From Haloferax sp046557615 (GTDB lineage Archaea > Halobacteriota > Halobacteria > Halobacteriales > Haloferacaceae): a stretch of DNA of 64,000 bases. A model generated the notes under the pieces. It was not told the DNA's origin and did no database searches. It saw nothing but the letters and a program-made list of their open reading frames with translations. The position numbers and the translations under genes are program-made. Where the stretch lies: the NCBI RefSeq assembly GCF_046557615.1, contig NZ_JBKIII010000002.1, forward strand, positions 682,001 through 746,000, written 5' to 3'. Below are positions 62,027-64,000 of this stretch, in pieces; positions within the stretch are counted from its first letter, which is position 1, and each line of letters starts with the position of its first letter.

Positions 62027-62818
62027 CTATTCGTCCAGTTCGTAGACGACGGCATCGCACTCAGCGCACGCCAGCACTGGATGTTCTGGATTGTCGTAGA
62101 GGCCTGCGGTGCCACCACAGCAGTTTCGAACCGTCGTCTCTTCGACTGCGCCGCCGCACTCTGGGCAGATTTCGATGAACATCCGCATCGGTTCGGTCGC
62201 GGCGAGTCGAACGCTCGCAGGGATTCCTTCCTCGGAGAGCGCGAAGATGGTCGCAACGTCGGCGATTGCCTGTGCGCGCGACATCCACACCGACATGTCA
62301 GGACCGTCGATACCGATGCCGTCGAACTGGGGTGAGACGTCTGCTTCGAATGGAACCGCCGTCGAGACGGTATTTGCGAGTTCGTCGTCGCTCCCTTTGC
62401 GGAGCGTGGCCATCGTCTCTTCCCAGCCGTCTCGGAAGTCGTCTGCCACGTACAGGCCGTCTTCTTTCTCGATGAGGACGCCCGAATCGAGGAGCGTCGA
62501 GAGCATCACTTCGGGGTTGATGTCGGCGGTGAGCGACTCAGATTCGCGCAGTTCGTCTTCGTCGTCGTAGCCGAAGACATCGGCGAGACCCGCGGCCTCG
62601 ACGAGTCGCGGCGCGAACTCGGGGGTTCCGGGGACGACGTAGCCACGGAGATACACGGCAACCGCGCCCACGACGAGGACTACGAGGCCGACCGGAATCC
62701 AGAGAATTCCGAGCGCGAACGCGACGACGGCGATGATGGCACTGTTGACGACGGTACACGGGAGACACCGATTTTGGCCGGTGTACTCAGGTCGTTTGAG
62801 AGAATCGACGATGGACAT
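62027..62818 (-). CDS. Membrane protein with C-terminal zinc ribbon
   Basis: About 263 residues from the ATG at 62818 (MSIVDSLKRPEYTGQNRCLPCTVVN). A CxxC at the N-terminus precedes two TM helices (about 28-65). A cytosolic acidic region follows and ends in CPEC...NCC...CAEC, a zinc ribbon near residue 220-255. This is a conserved haloarchaeal architecture, without an assigned function to my knowledge. An alternative start lies 12 bases upstream. Confidence 0.72.
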   Translation of the reverse strand: MSIVDSLKRPEYTGQNRCLPCTVVNSAIIAVVAFALGILWIPVGLVVLVVGAVAVYLRGYVVPGTPEFAPRLVEAAGLADVFGYDDEDELRESESLTADINPEVMLSTLLDSGVLIEKEDGLYVADDFRDGWEETMATLRKGSDDELANTVSTAVPFEADVSPQFDGIGIDGPDMSVWMSRAQAIADVATIFALSEEGIPASVRLAATEPMRMFIEICPECGGAVEETTVRNCCGGTAGLYDNPEHPVLACAECDAVVYELDE

Positions 62819-62875
62819 GTTACGGGACAATAGGTGTGGGAACCTTTCGCTGTTGGGGTTGACCCAGTATTCGAG

Positions 62876-63964
62876 TTACTTTGCTGGCGGCGTTTCGACG
62901 GAGTTGACTTTCACCGCACGGCCTTCTTCGGACGAGCGGTAGATCGCGTCGATAACCTGTTGGACGGAGATAGCCTCTGCGACCGTATTGCGTCCGGGGG
63001 CCTCGCCCGCTGCGACGGCCTCGACGAAGAGTTTCTGTTCAGACTTGTGCGTGTCGTTGACCTGCGTGTCGATGTCGGCAGTCGTGAGGTGGTTGCTGCC
63101 ACCGACGTCGCCCTCGTAGAAGTTGAGTTCGTGGCTGGCGCGGTCGAATCGGGCACCGCCTTTCGTGCCACGGAGGAAGAACTCGTCGTTGGTCGGGCGG
63201 TTCGTCGCCCACGCGACTTCGAGCGAGATAGTCGTGCCGTTGGCACAGCGGATGAAGGCGCTGGCGGAGTCATCGACGTTGAAGCCTTCCGGCCCGATGT
63301 CGTCGCCCCACATCTCGACGAAGGTGTAGTCCTCTTTGTCACCGAACTGCGAGCGCGTGACGCCCGAGACTTCGACGACTTCGGGGAAATCGAGGAAGTA
63401 GAGTGCGAGGTCGATTGCGTGGACGCCGATGTCGATGAGCGACCCGCCGCCTGCGATTTCTTTCGAGGTGAACCACGACCCGCGGCCGGGGATGCCACGG
63501 CGACGGACGTAGTTGGCTTCGATGTGCTTGATGTCACCGAAGCGACCTGCCTCGTAGTGGTGTTTGAACACTTCGACGGGGTTGGCAAAGCGGTTGTTGA
63601 ACCCGACCATACAGAATCCATCGGCCTTCTCTGCGACCGTGGCGATGTTCTGTGCGGATTCGAGCGAGTGCGCGAGCGGTTTTTCGAGCAGTACGTCGAG
63701 CCCTGCTTCGAGCGCATCGACGGCGTACTCTTCGTGGAAGCGGTTTGGCGTCGTGATGATAACGGCGTCAACCTCATCGAAGAGTTCGTTCTTGTCTTCG
63801 TAGGTGTTCACGTCGTACTTCTCGGTAAAGCGGTGGCGTGCCTCTGCTTGAATGTCGAGGCCGCCGACGAGTTCTGCACCGAGGTCGACGAGGCGGTCGG
63901 CGTGGTGGTGGCCGATGTTTCCGAGTCCGATGATACCAACACGGACAGATGACGCGGTACTCAT
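62876..63964 (-). CDS. Gfo/Idh/MocA family oxidoreductase
   Basis: About 362 residues. The NAD(P)-binding motif VGIIGLGNIGHHHADRLVDLG opens the protein, and the family EKP motif is present in DVLLEKPLAHSLES. The C-terminal domain has GRGSWFTSKEIAGGGSLIDIGVHAIDLALYFL, with Asp and His at the usual active-site positions. These enzymes oxidise sugars, inositols or glucose-fructose types. The substrate is unknown; proximity to trmB may indicate a sugar pathway. It is the last gene of the window. Confidence 0.88.
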   Translation of the reverse strand: MSTASSVRVGIIGLGNIGHHHADRLVDLGAELVGGLDIQAEARHRFTEKYDVNTYEDKNELFDEVDAVIITTPNRFHEEYAVDALEAGLDVLLEKPLAHSLESAQNIATVAEKADGFCMVGFNNRFANPVEVFKHHYEAGRFGDIKHIEANYVRRRGIPGRGSWFTSKEIAGGGSLIDIGVHAIDLALYFLDFPEVVEVSGVTRSQFGDKEDYTFVEMWGDDIGPEGFNVDDSASAFIRCANGTTISLEVAWATNRPTNDEFFLRGTKGGARFDRASHELNFYEGDVGGSNHLTTADIDTQVNDTHKSEQKLFVEAVAAGEAPGRNTVAEAISVQQVIDAIYRSSEEGRAVKVNSVETPPAK

Positions 63965-64000
63965 GAATCAATGATTAACTACAACATGTGTTAAGTTTCT

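Overview
The window is chromosomal DNA of a halophilic archaeon, most likely Haloferax or a close relative (inference). The reasons are GC-rich coding sequence with C/G-rich wobble positions, strongly acidic proteins, Tat-type signal peptides on secreted proteins, largely leaderless genes with TATA boxes, and archaeal or haloarchaeal families such as transcription factor TFS, TrmB, HalOD1, dodecin and geranylgeranyl-reductase-type flavoproteins. About 60 genes cover most of both strands. I see no rRNA, tRNA, CRISPR array, intact insertion sequence or prophage. Most of the window is housekeeping and metabolic chromosome with a few accessory patches.

Layout. 1-3.8 kb: three Tat-exported threonine-rich surface proteins (two paralogous DUF4397 proteins with near-identical promoters, and a DUF4382 lipoprotein). 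4.1-7.7 kb: a GHMP kinase of the beta-RFAP synthase family, a RecA/KaiC-like protein with a broken P-loop, two zinc-ribbon-like proteins and TFS. 7.8-11.3 kb: an AT-rich orphan membrane protein, an alpha/beta hydrolase, a PspA/IM30 homologue and a membrane protein. 11.3-17.2 kb: a translationally coupled DgcN/DgcA-like pair, a Vms1-type peptidyl-tRNA hydrolase, small proteins, a zinc-type alcohol dehydrogenase homologue and a winged-helix regulator with a clear inverted repeat over its promoter. 17.3-24.6 kb: His-rich MoaB, an S9 peptidase, IlvD, a D-2-hydroxyacid dehydrogenase with an unexplained in-frame upstream extension, and a geranylgeranyl-reductase-type flavoprotein. 24.6-28.1 kb: a 0.5-kb hairpin-rich non-coding patch, a polysaccharide flippase, a HalOD1 protein and TenA followed by a truncated second TenA.

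28.3-35.5 kb: lipoproteins, a class V aminotransferase, a PAS histidine kinase, an MgtE-like transporter and a tandem pair of membrane paralogues. 35.6-42.5 kb: an accessory-looking block with two berberine-bridge-type flavoenzymes around a rifampin-phosphotransferase-like protein and an alpha/beta hydrolase. 42.5-46.4 kb: thiE-thiM-thiD, an HpcH/HpaI aldolase and a frameshifted HAD hydrolase on the minus strand. 46.5-52.4 kb: a flavodoxin-like protein, a large FAD/Fe-S D-lactate-dehydrogenase-type enzyme, a secreted protein and a second class V aminotransferase. 52.6-64 kb: two small secreted proteins, hisD, an A-type Fe-S carrier, small zinc and hypothetical proteins, a membrane-protein pair, dodecin, a 5'-nucleotidase-like enzyme, UspA, MscS, TrmB with a TrmB-like palindrome in its promoter, a zinc-ribbon membrane protein and a Gfo/Idh/MocA oxidoreductase.

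Functional links. Thiamine metabolism appears twice (thiEMD for salvage and assembly, tenA for pyrimidine salvage). Amino-acid metabolism is represented by ilvD, hisD, the DgcN/DgcA pair and two class V aminotransferases. Central carbon control is represented by TrmB. The least ordinary items are the Rph-like/flavoenzyme block, the hairpin-rich repeat region at 24.7-25.05 kb, the 46-bp nested palindrome upstream of thiE, and the decayed genes (TenA fragment, HAD frameshift).
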